From: Rhizobium grahamii CCGE 502
GTDB lineage: Bacteria > Pseudomonadota > Alphaproteobacteria > Rhizobiales > Rhizobiaceae
DNA: 64,000 nt
Reading direction: 5' to 3'
Assembly (NCBI RefSeq): GCF_000298315.2
Contig: NZ_AEYE02000029.1
Span: 372,001 to 436,000, forward strand
Shown piece after piece: positions 39,069 through 49,412 of this stretch. Made by a program: the position numbers and the translations under genes. How positions within the stretch are numbered: the stretch's first letter is position 1; each line of letters begins with the position of its first letter. Below the pieces are notes generated by a model. It searched no databases and had not been told where the DNA came from. It saw only the letters and a program-made list of their open reading frames with translations.

Positions 39069-39977
39069 ATGACCCGCAATTCTCCGACTCGTTCCTTGAA
39101 CCTGCGCCGCTCGGTGCTGAGCGTCCCTGCCATCAATGCGCGCGCCCTGGAAAAGACCCATGCGCTCGATTGCGACGCCGTCATCTTCGATCTCGAAGAC
39201 TCCGTGGCCCCGGAACGGAAGGCGGAAGCCCGCGACAATCTGAAGACGTTTTTTTCGGGCGCCCCCCTTGTGAACAAGGAGCGGATCATCCGCATCAATG
39301 CGCTTGATTCCACATTCGGCAATACGGACATGGAACTGGTCCTGGCACTGGAGCCGGATGCCGTGCTCCTGCCGAAAGTGGACGAGCCGCAGGATGTGAT
39401 GTCCGTCAGCGACCGGCTTGCCGATGCCGACGCGCCGGAAAGTCTCCGCATCTGGGCGATGATCGAAACGCCCCGTGGCATTCTGAACGCGGCCGCGATT
39501 GCCGAGGCCGGGCGCACGCCGGGCTCACGGCTCGATTGTTTCGTCGTCGGCCTCAACGACCTGCGCAAGGAGACCGGCGTCTTGCCACAGCCGGGCCGTA
39601 CCTATCTCGTGCCCTGGCTGATGCAGGTGGTACTTGCCGTGCGCGCCTATGGCCTCGACGCGATCGACAGCGTCTTCAACGATTTCAAGGATGCCGATGC
39701 CTTCGATGCCGAATGCGCGCACGCCCGCGCCATGGGCTTCGACGGCAAGATGCTGATTCATCCGGCTCAGATCGAAGCCGCCAACCGGCATTTCGGCCCG
39801 GATGAGGCGGCAATTGCCGAGGCGGAGGCGATCATCACCGCCTTTGCCGACCCCGCTACAAATGGCCTGAATGTCATCAATGCCAATGGTCGGATGATCG
39901 AGCGGCTACACCTTGTCCAGGCGGAAAGTCTGGTTCATAAAGCCCGCCTGATTGCAGAACGCCAAACGGCGAAGTGA
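39069..39977 (+). CDS. HpcH/HpaI aldolase-type CoA-ester lyase
   Basis: A 302-residue TIM-barrel lyase of the citrate-lyase-beta / malyl-CoA lyase family: RRSVLSVPAINARALEKTHALDC, AVIFDLEDSVAPERKAEAR (metal ligand Asp/Glu), LLPKVDEPQD, WAMIETPRGILNA and GFDGKMLIHPAQI. The reaction splits a beta-hydroxyacyl-CoA (for example malyl-CoA or citramalyl-CoA); the substrate is not resolved. ATG 39069 rather than the longer upstream frame, which crosses an oppositely oriented gene. Confidence 0.88.
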   Translation: MTRNSPTRSLNLRRSVLSVPAINARALEKTHALDCDAVIFDLEDSVAPERKAEARDNLKTFFSGAPLVNKERIIRINALDSTFGNTDMELVLALEPDAVLLPKVDEPQDVMSVSDRLADADAPESLRIWAMIETPRGILNAAAIAEAGRTPGSRLDCFVVGLNDLRKETGVLPQPGRTYLVPWLMQVVLAVRAYGLDAIDSVFNDFKDADAFDAECAHARAMGFDGKMLIHPAQIEAANRHFGPDEAAIAEAEAIITAFADPATNGLNVINANGRMIERLHLVQAESLVHKARLIAERQTAK

Positions 39978-39990
39978 AAGACGACTTTAG

Positions 39991-40197
39991 ATGAAGCTTT
40001 ATCGCCTTCTGACCGGCCAGGATGATGCCGCTTTCTGTCACCGCGTAACCGACGCCCTCAACAAGGGCTGGTCGTTGAACGGCTCGCCGTCGATGACCTT
40101 CAACACGCAGACCGGCCAGGTGATGTGCGCTCAGGCGATCGTCAAGGAAGTCGAAGGCAAGGACTACCACCCGGACATGAAGCTGTCCGAACAGTAA
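39991..40197 (+). CDS. DUF1737 small protein
   Basis: A 68-residue protein recognisable as DUF1737 (LYRLLTGQDDAAFCHRVTDALNKGWSLNG; CAQAIVKE). It is 13 bases downstream of the lyase gene and probably cotranscribed. No function is known for the family. Confidence 0.85.
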   Translation: MKLYRLLTGQDDAAFCHRVTDALNKGWSLNGSPSMTFNTQTGQVMCAQAIVKEVEGKDYHPDMKLSEQ

Positions 40198-40205
40198 GCG
40201 AAAGC

Positions 40206-40643
40206 TTAGCGTTCGGCCGCCTCTTCGGCGCTCGCCTCGATCCGCTCCATGTCGTCATCGCTAAGACCGAAATGGTGGCCGATCTCGTGGATGAGGACGT
40301 GAGTGATTATATCGCCCAGCGTCTCGTCGTTCTCGGCCCAATAGTCGAGGATCGGCCGCCGATAGAGACGGATACGGTTCGGCAATTCGCCGGTTTCCAT
40401 CGTAAAACGCTCCGAGATGCCTCGGCCTTCAAAGAGGCCGAGCAAGTCGAACGGCGTTTCCAGCGCCATGTCCTCGAACACGTCGTCGTCAGGGAAATCC
40501 TCAATCTCGATCGTCAGATTGGTGGTCAGCGAGCGGAATTCTTCCGGCAGATGGCTATAAGCTTCCATCGCCAGGGACTCGAAAGTGCTGATCGTCGGAG
40601 CGTGGCGATCCTGCCAATTATCGCTCTGGTCTATGCGGGCCAT
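40206..40643 (-). CDS. Zincin-like metallopeptidase (PF06262 family)
   Basis: A 145-residue acidic protein with the minimal zinc-peptidase motif HEIGHHFGLSDDD at about residues 119-131, giving two His and an Asp as zinc ligands and a catalytic Glu. The N-terminal part is FESLAMEAYSHLPEEFRSL. This matches the small zincin family known as MTH_1 or DUF1025. There is no signal peptide, so it is cytoplasmic. Natural substrate unknown. Convergent with the DUF1737 gene. Confidence 0.88.
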   Translation of the reverse strand: MARIDQSDNWQDRHAPTISTFESLAMEAYSHLPEEFRSLTTNLTIEIEDFPDDDVFEDMALETPFDLLGLFEGRGISERFTMETGELPNRIRLYRRPILDYWAENDETLGDIITHVLIHEIGHHFGLSDDDMERIEASAEEAAER

Positions 40644-40769
40644 AAAAATTCCCTTCCTTTGCGGCCCATATAGAACCTTTGCGTACGATTTTCGAGAGCG
40701 GAATCAAAGGCAGGAATAAATTCACATCAAATGGCTGTTGACTCTTTCGCCCGCCTCTGGAATCCATAA

Positions 40770-40784
40770 GAACATAACAGGAAC
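40770..40784 (+). promoter_or_regulatory. LexA (SOS) box upstream of imuA
   Basis: GAAC-ATAACAG-GAAC, a perfect GAAC-N7-GAAC, the alphaproteobacterial SOS box in reverse orientation, 22 bases before the imuA ATG. It accounts for DNA-damage induction of the whole imuA-imuB-dnaE2 cassette. Confidence 0.93.
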
Positions 40785-40805
40785 ATATGAGACTTGGAGA
40801 ACGTC

Positions 40806-41750
40806 ATGGCACAGTCGGCCGTGACGCGCGAGCGCCTTTTTGCGCTCCGCGAAACCATTGCAAAGCTTGAAGGAAAGCCCGCGCCGGCCTTGGCTGCAGC
40901 GCAAGGCGAAGCCTTGGCCGAGAAGGACCTCTCCACCAAGAACGACAGTGGCCTGCGTCTTCCTCTTGGAATCCCCGCGCTCGACGAGGCAGTTGATGGC
41001 GGCCTGCCGCTCGACGGGATCACCGAGGTTCGTTCCGACCTCTTGCGCGAAGCTGGCGCCGGCAGCGGCTTCGTGCTGGCGCTTGCCGCCATGCTGCAGC
41101 GCCAGACGGGAGAGAACCCTGCATCCCTGCCGATCCTGTGGATCGCAGATATGGTTTCCACGATGGAAGCAGGCATCCCCTACGCCGTGGGCTTACGCGA
41201 TTTCGGTCTGGGACCGGACCAGTTCTTCTATGCCAGTCCACGCAAGCTTGAAGATGCCCTTTGGCTTGCCGAAGCGGCAATCGAAAGCGGCGTCTTTCCT
41301 GCGACAATTCTGGAGGTGCGCGGCAATCCGAAGCCCTTCGGCCTGACGGAGAGCCGCCGTTTGAGCTTGCGGGCGAAAGCAGTAAAACGCCCGCTTTTCC
41401 TGTTGCGGCAGGCTGGAGAGGAAGAGGCCAGCAGCGCTTGCTTCCGCTTCCTTGTGGCACCCGCGCCGGCACAGGCGCGCCCCTTGCCGGATGGCACGAT
41501 GCTGGGCGGTAGCATCGGCAATCCGGTTTTTCATCTGACCCTGGAGAAGAGCCGCAACCCGGCCCCCCTCTCCTTTCTACTGGAGTGGAATCCTCATGAC
41601 CGCCGTTTTTTCGCCATCTCACAGTCAGTCAACCCTCGCCTTCCAGACGAACGCGCAGCGCATTCTGGCACTCCACTTTCCGCATCTTCCAACCGACCGG
41701 ATATCAAGAAAGAAATGGGGGCTCTCCTGGCGTTCGCGCGGACGTCCTGA
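40806..41750 (+). CDS. imuA: Translesion mutagenesis protein ImuA
   Basis: A 314-residue SulA/RecA-like protein that supports ImuB and DnaE2 in error-prone lesion bypass. The core reads LPLGIPALDEAVDGGLPLDGITEV, then ILWIADMVSTMEAGIPYAVGL; the Walker A is not conserved, as usual in ImuA. ATG 40806 has TTGGAGA five bases upstream and an SOS box just before it. The 3' part overlaps imuB by 155 bases in another frame, which is much longer than a normal coupling overlap. Confidence 0.93.
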   Translation: MAQSAVTRERLFALRETIAKLEGKPAPALAAAQGEALAEKDLSTKNDSGLRLPLGIPALDEAVDGGLPLDGITEVRSDLLREAGAGSGFVLALAAMLQRQTGENPASLPILWIADMVSTMEAGIPYAVGLRDFGLGPDQFFYASPRKLEDALWLAEAAIESGVFPATILEVRGNPKPFGLTESRRLSLRAKAVKRPLFLLRQAGEEEASSACFRFLVAPAPAQARPLPDGTMLGGSIGNPVFHLTLEKSRNPAPLSFLLEWNPHDRRFFAISQSVNPRLPDERAAHSGTPLSASSNRPDIKKEMGALLAFARTS

Positions 41751-43206
41751 AGCCGCACCGATCGTCTGTTCTAGCCGTCTCAACAATACCATGCGGCTGA
41801 CAGCGCTCGACGAGGCAGCCGAAACCCTCAATCTCCGAAAGAACATGGGCGTCGCCGAAGCCCGCGCCATCTACCCCACGCTTGATGTGATCGAGGACGA
41901 CCCTGCTGCCAACCAACGCTTCCTGGAAGCGATTGCTGACTGGTGCGATCGCTATACCCCACTTGTCGCTCTCGACGGTGTGGATGGCCTGTTTCTCGAC
42001 ATAACCGGCTGCACCCATCTGTTCGGCGGCGAGGCCTCCCTTCTCAAGGATATTCTCACAAGGCTCTTCCAGATGGGAATTGATGCCCGCGGCGCCATCT
42101 CTTCCTCGCCTGGATTGTCCTGGGCCATCAGCCATTTCGGCCAAGGCGGCATCATCGAGCACGGGGAGGCAGAACAGGCGCTGGCTCCCCTGCCCGTCGC
42201 GGCCTTGCGCCTTGAGGAAGAAACGATAGAAGGCCTGAACAAGATGGGGCTCAAATATGTCGGCGATCTGCTGACCGCCCCACGCGCGCCGCTCACCCGC
42301 CGCTTTGGAGGAGCGGTGCTCTTGAGGCTCGATCAGGCGCTTGGAGCCGATGAGGAGCCGGTCTCTCCGCGCCTGCCCGTCGCGAGCCTTTCGGTCGAAC
42401 GTCGTCTGATTGAGCCAATCGGAGCCGAAGACGATATCCTTGCGCTCACCGATCAGATTGCCATCTCCCTGAAGCCCTCGCTCGAAGCGCGTGGCGTCGG
42501 CGGCCGCATCTTCGAACTGGTGCTGTTCCGTGTCGACGGCAAGGTGTTTCGGATTTCTGCCGGGACAGCACAGCCCTTACGGGAGCCCAAGCGCATCGCC
42601 GCCCTCTTTGCCGAACGCCTGCAGGCAATTCACGACGATTTCGATGCCGGTTACGGATTCGAGATCCTCCGTCTCAACGTGCTCCTGCACGAAGATTTCG
42701 TGACCTTGCAGGGTGATTTCGAACAGCATCAACAGAAGGATGCCTCTCTTGCTGCCTTCGTGGACCGGGTTTCCGCCCGCCTTGGAAAAGACTGCCTGCA
42801 AACTTTCCAATTGCGGGAGAGCCACGTACCGGAAAGAGCCACAATTGCAGTGCCGGCAATCGATCACCTATCCGCCCCGAAAACCCGGGAAGGACATCCT
42901 CCGCCGTCCAGGAACGAGCGACCCATCCGGTTATTGCGGAATGCAGAACCGGTGGATGCCTTTGCCATCGAAATCCCTGATGGCGCACCAGCGAGCTTTC
43001 ACTGGCGGCGCATGCAGCATCGTGTTTTGAAAAGTGAGGGACCGGAGCGACTGGCAATGGAATGGTGGCTCGATGGGTCGAATGCTGAGGATAGAGACTA
43101 CTTCCGGATCGAAGACGATAAGGGGCGGCGCTTCTGGATCTATCGCCAGGGCCATTATGAGCGGGACACCGCACAGAGCTGGTTCATGCATGGGATCATT
43201 GCCTGA
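41596..43206 (+). CDS. imuB: ImuB, Y-family polymerase-like accessory protein
   Basis: A 536-residue Y-family-like protein acting as a scaffold linking DnaE2 and the beta clamp. The start at 41596 is forced because the conserved [15 protein letters not shown] follows within ~22 codons. The catalytic acidic residues of DinB are absent: the first position reads LALHFPHL rather than a D-M-D motif, and [14 protein letters not shown] replaces S-I-D-E. The central helix-hairpin-helix region ([21 protein letters not shown]) and little-finger region follow. The protein is thus probably catalytically inactive, like other ImuB. It overlaps imuA by 155 bases and dnaE2 by one base. Confidence 0.94.
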   Translation: MTAVFSPSHSQSTLAFQTNAQRILALHFPHLPTDRISRKKWGLSWRSRGRPEAAPIVCSSRLNNTMRLTALDEAAETLNLRKNMGVAEARAIYPTLDVIEDDPAANQRFLEAIADWCDRYTPLVALDGVDGLFLDITGCTHLFGGEASLLKDILTRLFQMGIDARGAISSSPGLSWAISHFGQGGIIEHGEAEQALAPLPVAALRLEEETIEGLNKMGLKYVGDLLTAPRAPLTRRFGGAVLLRLDQALGADEEPVSPRLPVASLSVERRLIEPIGAEDDILALTDQIAISLKPSLEARGVGGRIFELVLFRVDGKVFRISAGTAQPLREPKRIAALFAERLQAIHDDFDAGYGFEILRLNVLLHEDFVTLQGDFEQHQQKDASLAAFVDRVSARLGKDCLQTFQLRESHVPERATIAVPAIDHLSAPKTREGHPPPSRNERPIRLLRNAEPVDAFAIEIPDGAPASFHWRRMQHRVLKSEGPERLAMEWWLDGSNAEDRDYFRIEDDKGRRFWIYRQGHYERDTAQSWFMHGIIA

Positions 43207-46200
43207 TGTCCGCCTTCTTCGAAATCGGCGCAAGGAGCAATTTCTCGTTTCTCGAGGGTGCCTCTAAACCCGAGGAAATGATCGTCCAGGCTGCTGTTCT
43301 GAAGCTTGGTGGACTTGGCATTGCCGACCGCAATTCGGTTGCGGGTGTCGTTCGCGCGCATGCCCAGGCGGAGGCGATCCGGAAGAAGTTCGAACGAAAG
43401 AAAGCCGGGCTTCTGGAGGAGCGCGAGAAGAAGGACATCATTCCCGATCCGATCCGTTTCCAGCCGGGAGCCCGCCTTGTCTTTGCGGATGGAACGCCTG
43501 ACATTCTTGCCTACCCCCGAGATCGTCAAGGCTGGGCGCATCTTTGCCGGCTGCTGAGTGCCGGAAACCTGAGAGCTGAGAAGGGTAAGTGCATTCTGTC
43601 GGAAGAGGATCTGATGGAATGGGGCGAGGACATGATGCTTGCAATCATTCCGCACCCGTCCATTGCCGATGAGAACAGTCACGCCGCATTCGAAGCCTGT
43701 CTGGAGCGGTTCAGAAAACGCTTCCGGAAAAACATCCACATGGCGCTCGCCCCCGCCTATGACGGCCGCGACAAGCGTACATTTGCGACCATCTCCATGC
43801 TGGCTGACCGCAGCCGCATCCCGCTGATCGCTACCAACCAGCCACTCTACCACAATACGGCCCGCCGCCCCCTCGCCGATATCGTAACATCGATCCGGGA
43901 GCACGTTTCCATTCCCGAGGCTGGCTTTCTTCTGGCTCCGAATGCCGAACGCTATCTCAAGAGTGGCAACGAAATTCTGCGCCTATTCAGAGACTATCCG
44001 CACGCCGTCACGAACACAGCGAAGTTTTTTGGCTGCCTTTCCTTTTCGCTCGACGAACTGGAGCACAACTACCCCTCCGAGAATGACGAGGGGGAAACGC
44101 CTTATGGAACACTGGAACGCCTGACCAATTCAGGTGCAGCAAAGCGCTTCCCCGACGGCGTACCTGAGAAAGTTCAGAAGAACATCGAATACGAGTTGGA
44201 TCTCGTTCGCCGGAAGCAATATGAATCATACTTCCTGACGGTCCATCGGATCATCCAGTATGCCCGGCACGAGAGGAGGATCCTCTGCCAGGGGCGCGGC
44301 TCCGCTGCAAACTCGGTGATTTGCTATTGCCTGGAGATAACCGAGGTCAATCCGGAGAAGAGCACCCTGCTTTTCGACCGCTTCCTCTCGATGGACCGCG
44401 ACGAGCCGCCGGATATCGATGTCGATTTCGAGCACGAGAGGCGCGAGGAGGTCATCCAGTATATCTATCAGACGTACGGCAAGGAACATGCCGGTCTGAC
44501 GGCGGGGGTTACGACCTACCGCACCCGATCCGCAGGTCGCGAGGTCTCGAAGGCTTTCGGTCTCTCAGAAGATGTCCAGTCTGCCATCGGCAGCCTGGTC
44601 TGGGGCTGGTCGGATGAGAAGCTCTCCGAGCGGGAAGCAAGAGCCGCTGGGCTCGATACTTTCGATCCGATGACCAAGAACGTGCTGAAATATGCATCCG
44701 AGCTTCTGAGTTTTCCCCGGCACCTCACCCAGCATGTCGGGGGCTTTGTCATCACCAGGGACAGGCTGGATGAAGTCGTTCCAATCATGAAAACGGCAAT
44801 GCCCGGACGCTACATGGTCGAATGGGACAAGGATGACCTCGACAATCTGAGAATCCTCAAGGTGGATATCCTGGCCCTTGGAATGCTGACGGCCCTGAAG
44901 CGGGCATTCGACTTGCTTCTCCTGCACTACGACGTCAAGAAGACGCTCGCCGATCTCGGCAACGCTACGCATGAGGACGAGAAGCCTGTCTATGCGATGA
45001 TGTGTCGAGCCGACACGCTTGGCGTCTTCCAGATCGAGAGTCGGGCGCAGATGAGTATGCTGCCGCGTCTGAAGCCAAAAAAGTTTTACGACCTTGTCAT
45101 CGAGGTCGCCATCGTCAGGCCAGGCCCCATCCAGGGCGACATGGTGCACCCATACCTGAAGCGCAGAGAAGCCGAGGCACGTGGCATCCCAGCGACTTAC
45201 CCGAGCGAGGAACTGAAGGGGGTTTTGGAACGAACACTTGGCGTGCCACTCTTTCAGGAGCAAGCCATGCAGATCGCAATTACAGCTGCGGGATTTAAGC
45301 CAGCCGAAGCGGATCAACTGAGGCGAGCCATGGCGACCTTCAAACGGACAGGCACCATCGGCAATTTCGAAACGCGGTTCATCGAAGGCATGGTCGCGAA
45401 AGGTTACGCTCGTGAGTTTGCCCAGCAATGTTTCAACCAGATCAAGGGATTTGGCGAATATGGCTTCCCGGAAAGCCACGCTGCCTCTTTCGCTTTGCTC
45501 GTCTATGCCTCCTCCTGGGTAAAGGCTTATTACCCCGACATCTTCTGTGCAGCGATGCTGAATTCACAGCCAATGGGCTTCTATGCCCCAGCTCAACTCG
45601 TCCGGGACGCCCGGGAGCATGGCGTTGAGATTCGGCCGGTCGACATCAATGAATCGAATTGGGATTGCCTGCTTGAGGAGGCCGAATTCAACAGACGGAC
45701 CGTTAATTTCCGGCATGCCGCCATGCGGGAAATCATCCGGACGAAGCGAGCCGTTCGGCTTGGCTTCAGGCAGATAAAAGGCCTTTCGGAAGCGAGCATG
45801 CAGCAGCTCGTCATAAATAGAGGCAAGGGCTATTCCTCGATTCGCGATCTCTGGCTACGCTCAGGCCTGCATAAAGCGGATATAGAACGGCTCGCCGATG
45901 CGGATGCCTTTCATTCCATAAGACTATCACGACGCGAAGCACTCTGGGCCGTGCGGGCACTCGATGCGAAAAGCGCCGCTGAAAAACTCCCTCTGTTCGA
46001 CCAAGTGAGTCACATCGATCTACAGGTCGAGCCTGAGACGCGTCTGCCGGAAATGCTGGCTGGTGAACAGGTGGTTGAAGACTATCGCTACCTTTCGCTT
46101 TCTTTGAAAGGCCACCCCGTCTCATTCCTTCGTAACGAGTTCCACAAGGCCGGGGTGGTGCGGAATGTCGATCTTCTGACCGTCCCAAACGGGAGAAGAG

Positions 46201-46637
46201 TAACCATCGCTGGCCTGGTTTTGGTACGTCAGCGTCCCGGCTCGGCCAAGGGCGTCATCTTCATGACATTGGAGGACGAGACGGGCGTTGCCAATGCGAT
46301 TGTCTGGAAGAAGGTCTTCGAGAAGTATCGCCCGATCGTCATGGGTGCGCGGCTCGTGAAAATATATGGCAAGCTTCAGAGCCAGAGCGGCGTGATCCAC
46401 ACTGTCGTCGACCATATCGAGGATATGACCCCTGCGCTTGGCATCCTCCAGAAGGAAGCCCGTCGCTTCGGCGTGAGCGATCGTTCGGACGAAGCGCTCA
46501 ATCCGACGATGGACCCGCGACAAAGGAAACTCGCAAACTCACTTGAAAAGGCTGCCATGGAGAAGAGGCTGACTTCAAGCCATTCCGAAGCGAGAGAAAC
46601 AGCTAACATTATGCCAAGGGGCCGCAATTTTCATTGA
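43206..46637 (+). CDS. dnaE2: Error-prone DNA polymerase III alpha subunit (DnaE2/ImuC)
   Basis: A full-length 1143-residue C-family polymerase for SOS mutagenesis. The N-terminal PHP domain ([21 protein letters not shown]) keeps some His and Asp residues but lacks a clean metal-binding set, as is normal for DnaE2. Then come the palm region ([36 protein letters not shown] with the catalytic Asp pair) and the fingers ([31 protein letters not shown]). The C-terminal OB-fold region starts around [19 protein letters not shown] 43206 overlaps the imuB stop as TGATG. Confidence 0.96.
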   Translation: MSAFFEIGARSNFSFLEGASKPEEMIVQAAVLKLGGLGIADRNSVAGVVRAHAQAEAIRKKFERKKAGLLEEREKKDIIPDPIRFQPGARLVFADGTPDILAYPRDRQGWAHLCRLLSAGNLRAEKGKCILSEEDLMEWGEDMMLAIIPHPSIADENSHAAFEACLERFRKRFRKNIHMALAPAYDGRDKRTFATISMLADRSRIPLIATNQPLYHNTARRPLADIVTSIREHVSIPEAGFLLAPNAERYLKSGNEILRLFRDYPHAVTNTAKFFGCLSFSLDELEHNYPSENDEGETPYGTLERLTNSGAAKRFPDGVPEKVQKNIEYELDLVRRKQYESYFLTVHRIIQYARHERRILCQGRGSAANSVICYCLEITEVNPEKSTLLFDRFLSMDRDEPPDIDVDFEHERREEVIQYIYQTYGKEHAGLTAGVTTYRTRSAGREVSKAFGLSEDVQSAIGSLVWGWSDEKLSEREARAAGLDTFDPMTKNVLKYASELLSFPRHLTQHVGGFVITRDRLDEVVPIMKTAMPGRYMVEWDKDDLDNLRILKVDILALGMLTALKRAFDLLLLHYDVKKTLADLGNATHEDEKPVYAMMCRADTLGVFQIESRAQMSMLPRLKPKKFYDLVIEVAIVRPGPIQGDMVHPYLKRREAEARGIPATYPSEELKGVLERTLGVPLFQEQAMQIAITAAGFKPAEADQLRRAMATFKRTGTIGNFETRFIEGMVAKGYAREFAQQCFNQIKGFGEYGFPESHAASFALLVYASSWVKAYYPDIFCAAMLNSQPMGFYAPAQLVRDAREHGVEIRPVDINESNWDCLLEEAEFNRRTVNFRHAAMREIIRTKRAVRLGFRQIKGLSEASMQQLVINRGKGYSSIRDLWLRSGLHKADIERLADADAFHSIRLSRREALWAVRALDAKSAAEKLPLFDQVSHIDLQVEPETRLPEMLAGEQVVEDYRYLSLSLKGHPVSFLRNEFHKAGVVRNVDLLTVPNGRRVTIAGLVLVRQRPGSAKGVIFMTLEDETGVANAIVWKKVFEKYRPIVMGARLVKIYGKLQSQSGVIHTVVDHIEDMTPALGILQKEARRFGVSDRSDEALNPTMDPRQRKLANSLEKAAMEKRLTSSHSEARETANIMPRGRNFH

Positions 46638-46782
46638 GATCGCGATCTAGCGGATTCGCAATCGTTCCGAGCGCCACACGGCCTGCGACCAATGGACTAC
46701 CCCCGCAACTCGATTTTTCTTGACACCTATCATCTTCTTTTGCAGAAAAGGGGATAGTGAATGTCATGTTTGGAATGATGCC

Positions 46783-47094
46783 GTGCTTGTCTGCAGCTGC
46801 AACTACATAACTGATCACGAAATCAGGGAAGTCATCAATGAGCTTCTCGATCAGGACTGTTGGCAGCTCATTGTTCCAGCAAAGGTCTACCACGCCATGG
46901 AAAAGCGGGGCCGTTGCTGCGGCTGCTTCCCGAATGTGGTCGATATCATCATCCAGACAACCGAAGAATATCACGCCCGTCACCACTCGACGGACGACGA
47001 AATATTTGATTTCATGTCCCGCCTCAGAGAATTCCACGAAGAAAACAGGAGAGCGGACATTGAAAGGCGACAAAAAAGTCATCGAGCGGCTTAA
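46783..47094 (+). CDS. bfd: Bacterioferritin-associated ferredoxin (Bfd-like)
   Basis: A 103-residue protein with the Bfd [2Fe-2S] pattern: [17 protein letters not shown] (C-x-C) and [21 protein letters not shown] (C-x-x-C). GTG 46783 is taken because the Bfd core begins with it; the longer open frame from TTG 46720 adds 21 residues not seen in the family. After the core (~residue 65) comes a ~35-residue charged tail ([22 protein letters not shown]) that E. coli Bfd lacks. Bfd reduces bacterioferritin to release iron. It overlaps the bfr start by 35 bases. Confidence 0.87.
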   Translation: MLVCSCNYITDHEIREVINELLDQDCWQLIVPAKVYHAMEKRGRCCGCFPNVVDIIIQTTEEYHARHHSTDDEIFDFMSRLREFHEENRRADIERRQKSHRAA

Positions 47095-47545
47095 CGAGGC
47101 CCTCTTTCTCGAACTCGGCGCCGTAAACCAGTATTGGGTCCACTACCGACTTCTTGAAGATTGGGGCTACACCAAGCTAGCCAAGAAGGAGCGGGCCGAG
47201 TCCATCGAGGAAATGCACCACGCCGATCGCTTGGTTGCACGTATCATCTTCCTCGAAGGCCATCCCAATCTCCAGACCCTCGCTCCGCTTCGTATCGGCC
47301 AGAACGTCAAGGAAGTTCTGGAAGCCGACCTTGCCGGCGAATACGATGCGCGCACGGCTTACAAGAAATCACGCGACATCTGTCATGAGGCCGGCGACTA
47401 CGTCTCGATGAAGCTTTTCGAAGAACTCCTCGCGGACGAGGAAGGCCACATCGACTTCCTCGAAACACAGCTGGAGCTGCTCGGCAAGATCGGCGAATCG
47501 AAGTACGGCCAACTCAACGCCGACTCCGCCAACGAGGCCGAGTAA
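47060..47545 (+). CDS. bfr: Bacterioferritin
   Basis: A 161-residue haem-containing iron store. TTG 47060 has AGGAGA about nine bases upstream and gives the exact Bfr N terminus. Ferroxidase ligands are all in place: Glu18 (FLELG), Glu51/His54 (EEMHHAD), Glu94 and the Glu127/His130 pair in ADEEGHIDF. Met52 is the haem ligand. The 24-mer oxidises and stores Fe(III); Bfd, encoded upstream and overlapping, should supply the electron for release. Confidence 0.95.
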   Translation: MKGDKKVIERLNEALFLELGAVNQYWVHYRLLEDWGYTKLAKKERAESIEEMHHADRLVARIIFLEGHPNLQTLAPLRIGQNVKEVLEADLAGEYDARTAYKKSRDICHEAGDYVSMKLFEELLADEEGHIDFLETQLELLGKIGESKYGQLNADSANEAE

Positions 47546-47555
47546 TCCCAATCGT

Positions 47556-47579
47556 GACCGGCGGCCCCGGCCGTCGGTC
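47556..47579. terminator. Hairpin between convergent bfr and rppH
   Basis: GACCGGCGGCC pairs with GGCCGTCGGTC (one G-T pair) in an 11-bp stem. No T-run follows in either direction, so termination is likely but not certain. Confidence 0.5.
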
Positions 47580-47581
47580 AT

Positions 47582-48115
47582 TCACTCTGCGGCACTCAAA
47601 TCCACCAAGTGCCTGAACTCGTCGACGACCTGCTCATAGACAGCCCGCTTGAAGGGCACGATAAGACCAGGCAGGCTCTCCATCGGCTTCCACTCCCAAG
47701 CATCGAACTCAGGCGCATGCCCGCCTGGCGGCGGATTGATTGCAACCTCGCTTTCATCGCCATCGAAGCGGAACGCGAACCAGCGCTGCGTCTGGCCGCG
47801 GAACTTGCCTTTCAGCCCAATGCCGATCAGCTGGGGCGGCAAATCATAATTGATCCAGTTCCGCGCCTCGGCGAGCAGCGTCACGGTACGAATGCCTGTT
47901 TCCTCGTAAAGCTCGCGGTAGGCCGCCTCAAGCGGATCCTCGCCCTTGTCGATGCCGCCCTGCGGCATCTGCCAAAGCTGCGGCGATCCATCATACTCGG
48001 AATTCTCTTCCGGAATCCGTCGCCCTGCCCACACGAGGCCCTGGCGGTTGAGGATCATGACGCCGACACAGGGGCGGTACGGCAGGTCCTCGGCTTTGAC
48101 GATCGGCTTGCTCAT
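47582..48115 (-). CDS. rppH: RNA pyrophosphohydrolase
   Basis: A 177-residue Nudix hydrolase that removes pyrophosphate from the 5' triphosphate of mRNA and primes decay. N terminus [13 protein letters not shown], then [14 protein letters not shown] and the Nudix helix with REL-x-EE (Nudix box complete), and [12 protein letters not shown] further on. This matches the alphaproteobacterial NudH/IalA group. ATG 48115, 13 bases after the polysaccharide-deacetylase gene, so the two are probably cotranscribed. Confidence 0.95.
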   Translation of the reverse strand: MSKPIVKAEDLPYRPCVGVMILNRQGLVWAGRRIPEENSEYDGSPQLWQMPQGGIDKGEDPLEAAYRELYEETGIRTVTLLAEARNWINYDLPPQLIGIGLKGKFRGQTQRWFAFRFDGDESEVAINPPPGGHAPEFDAWEWKPMESLPGLIVPFKRAVYEQVVDEFRHLVDLSAAE

Positions 48116-48128
48116 CGGCTCTCTCTAT

Positions 48129-49331
48129 TCAAGGTCTTTTGAGATCATTGGTGAGTGCTGCGACACCAACGATCTCAATGCCTCGCATCGCCGCTTCCTG
48201 CGTCCATTGCGCGATCGCGTCGATGCTCTCGTCGAAAGCAGCAGCGACGCCGATCGCCTGGCCGTTGCGCTTTGCAACACGCTCCAGCTCGTCCAGTTTC
48301 TGGATGATGGCGTTCACGTCAAGCTGCTTGTCCAACTGAACATCTGCGAACGCGTAGGGCGTTTCTGTTCCTTTGGCGATCGCGGCGGTCTTGGACTGAG
48401 CTGACGTTCCGTCATCAAGGAACAACAGCCCGCGCTTTCCGATGTCCCGCATAACCGGCTCCATGGCATTGGGGTCGGAAAGGAAGCGCCCGCCCTGATA
48501 GTTCATGATGCCGGTATAGTTGGTGATCTCGCCCATCGCCCGGTGCAGGTTTTCAATATTTTTCGCAGCCGATGTCGAGGTCAGGAGCGTATCCGGTCCA
48601 GGATCGTTTGCCGGATAATCAAAAGGCTCGAACGGAACCTGCAACAGGATTTCGTGGCCACCACGACGCGCTTCCTGCATCCAGCGCTGCAAGCTGTTGC
48701 CGCTGGCGGCAAAGGCGAGCGTGACCTCCTCAGGCAATTGTTGAATGGCCCGCTGCGTGCCCGTCTGGCTAAGCCCGAGACCGCTGACAACGATCGCGAT
48801 GCGTGTTCCGTGAGCGCCCGACCATGGCCGCGCATACTGCTCCATCGGGCGCCGTCCGTCCGGCCCAACGATCGGCAGTCGCCCAAATGGCGTCTCCTCC
48901 AGAAGCGCGTCGTTCGGCAAGGCTGCCACCCGTGGATCCTGTCCGATCTGCGAGGCATCGACCAGTACTGGACCATTTCCATCGCGTTGTCTTGGGGAGT
49001 ATTTCGTGACCACCGATCCGTCGCCGGTGACCATCTGCTCCACATTCGCGCCCGACCTAGGGCCGGATGGCGCCATGCCAGGAGCTGCAGCGGATGGGGG
49101 CTGCGGCGGCACCTGATTTTGAACTGTCTCAGAAGGTGGGGCAGCCGTCTGGTTTTGCACCGGCGGCTTTTCTCGTTTCAATCCGTCACCGCGAAACGCA
49201 GTGTAGAGCGATGACGCCCCGATCAGCACGAGACAAATCCCGGCGACAACGCGCCCGGTGCGCAGAATACCCGGCCGCTGGCGCTTGGCCTTTCGGTTCT
49301 GTCCCAGAGGGGCGTGCAGATCGGTATTCAA
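48129..49331 (-). CDS. Divergent polysaccharide deacetylase (YibQ/DUF610 family)
   Basis: A 400-residue protein with one N-terminal membrane segment (VAGICLVLIGASSLYTAF), a Pro-rich linker (~residues 55-90) and a C-terminal NodB-like barrel: RIAIVVSGLGLSQTGTQRAI, LAFAASGNSLQRWMQEARR, EILLQVPFEPFDYP and MNYQGGRFLSD. The family is divergent polysaccharide deacetylase 2, typically beside envC and ctpA genes as here. Catalytic metal residues are incomplete, so a binding or scaffold role in envelope metabolism is possible. Confidence 0.88.
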   Translation of the reverse strand: MNTDLHAPLGQNRKAKRQRPGILRTGRVVAGICLVLIGASSLYTAFRGDGLKREKPPVQNQTAAPPSETVQNQVPPQPPSAAAPGMAPSGPRSGANVEQMVTGDGSVVTKYSPRQRDGNGPVLVDASQIGQDPRVAALPNDALLEETPFGRLPIVGPDGRRPMEQYARPWSGAHGTRIAIVVSGLGLSQTGTQRAIQQLPEEVTLAFAASGNSLQRWMQEARRGGHEILLQVPFEPFDYPANDPGPDTLLTSTSAAKNIENLHRAMGEITNYTGIMNYQGGRFLSDPNAMEPVMRDIGKRGLLFLDDGTSAQSKTAAIAKGTETPYAFADVQLDKQLDVNAIIQKLDELERVAKRNGQAIGVAAAFDESIDAIAQWTQEAAMRGIEIVGVAALTNDLKRP

Positions 49332-49360
49332 ACTTCTTTTCCGCTTGAGAATCAGGACAG

Positions 49361-49401
49361 AAAAAAGGCGTCAGGCCGGACATACCATCCGGCCTGACGC
49401 C
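49361..49401 (-). terminator. Terminator between ctpA and the deacetylase gene
   Basis: GGCGTCAGGCCGGA and TCCGGCCTGACGCC form a perfect 14-bp stem around seven bases; on the minus strand it is followed by TTTTTT. It lies 11 bases past the ctpA stop and should separate the two genes. Confidence 0.93.
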
Positions 49402-49412
49402 TCAAATTGCAA

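Noticed and set aside
46719-46725. CTTGACA as a -35 element of bfd
   Set aside because: A good -35 match, but no acceptable -10 sequence occurs at the right distance, and no iron-responsive box was recognised nearby.
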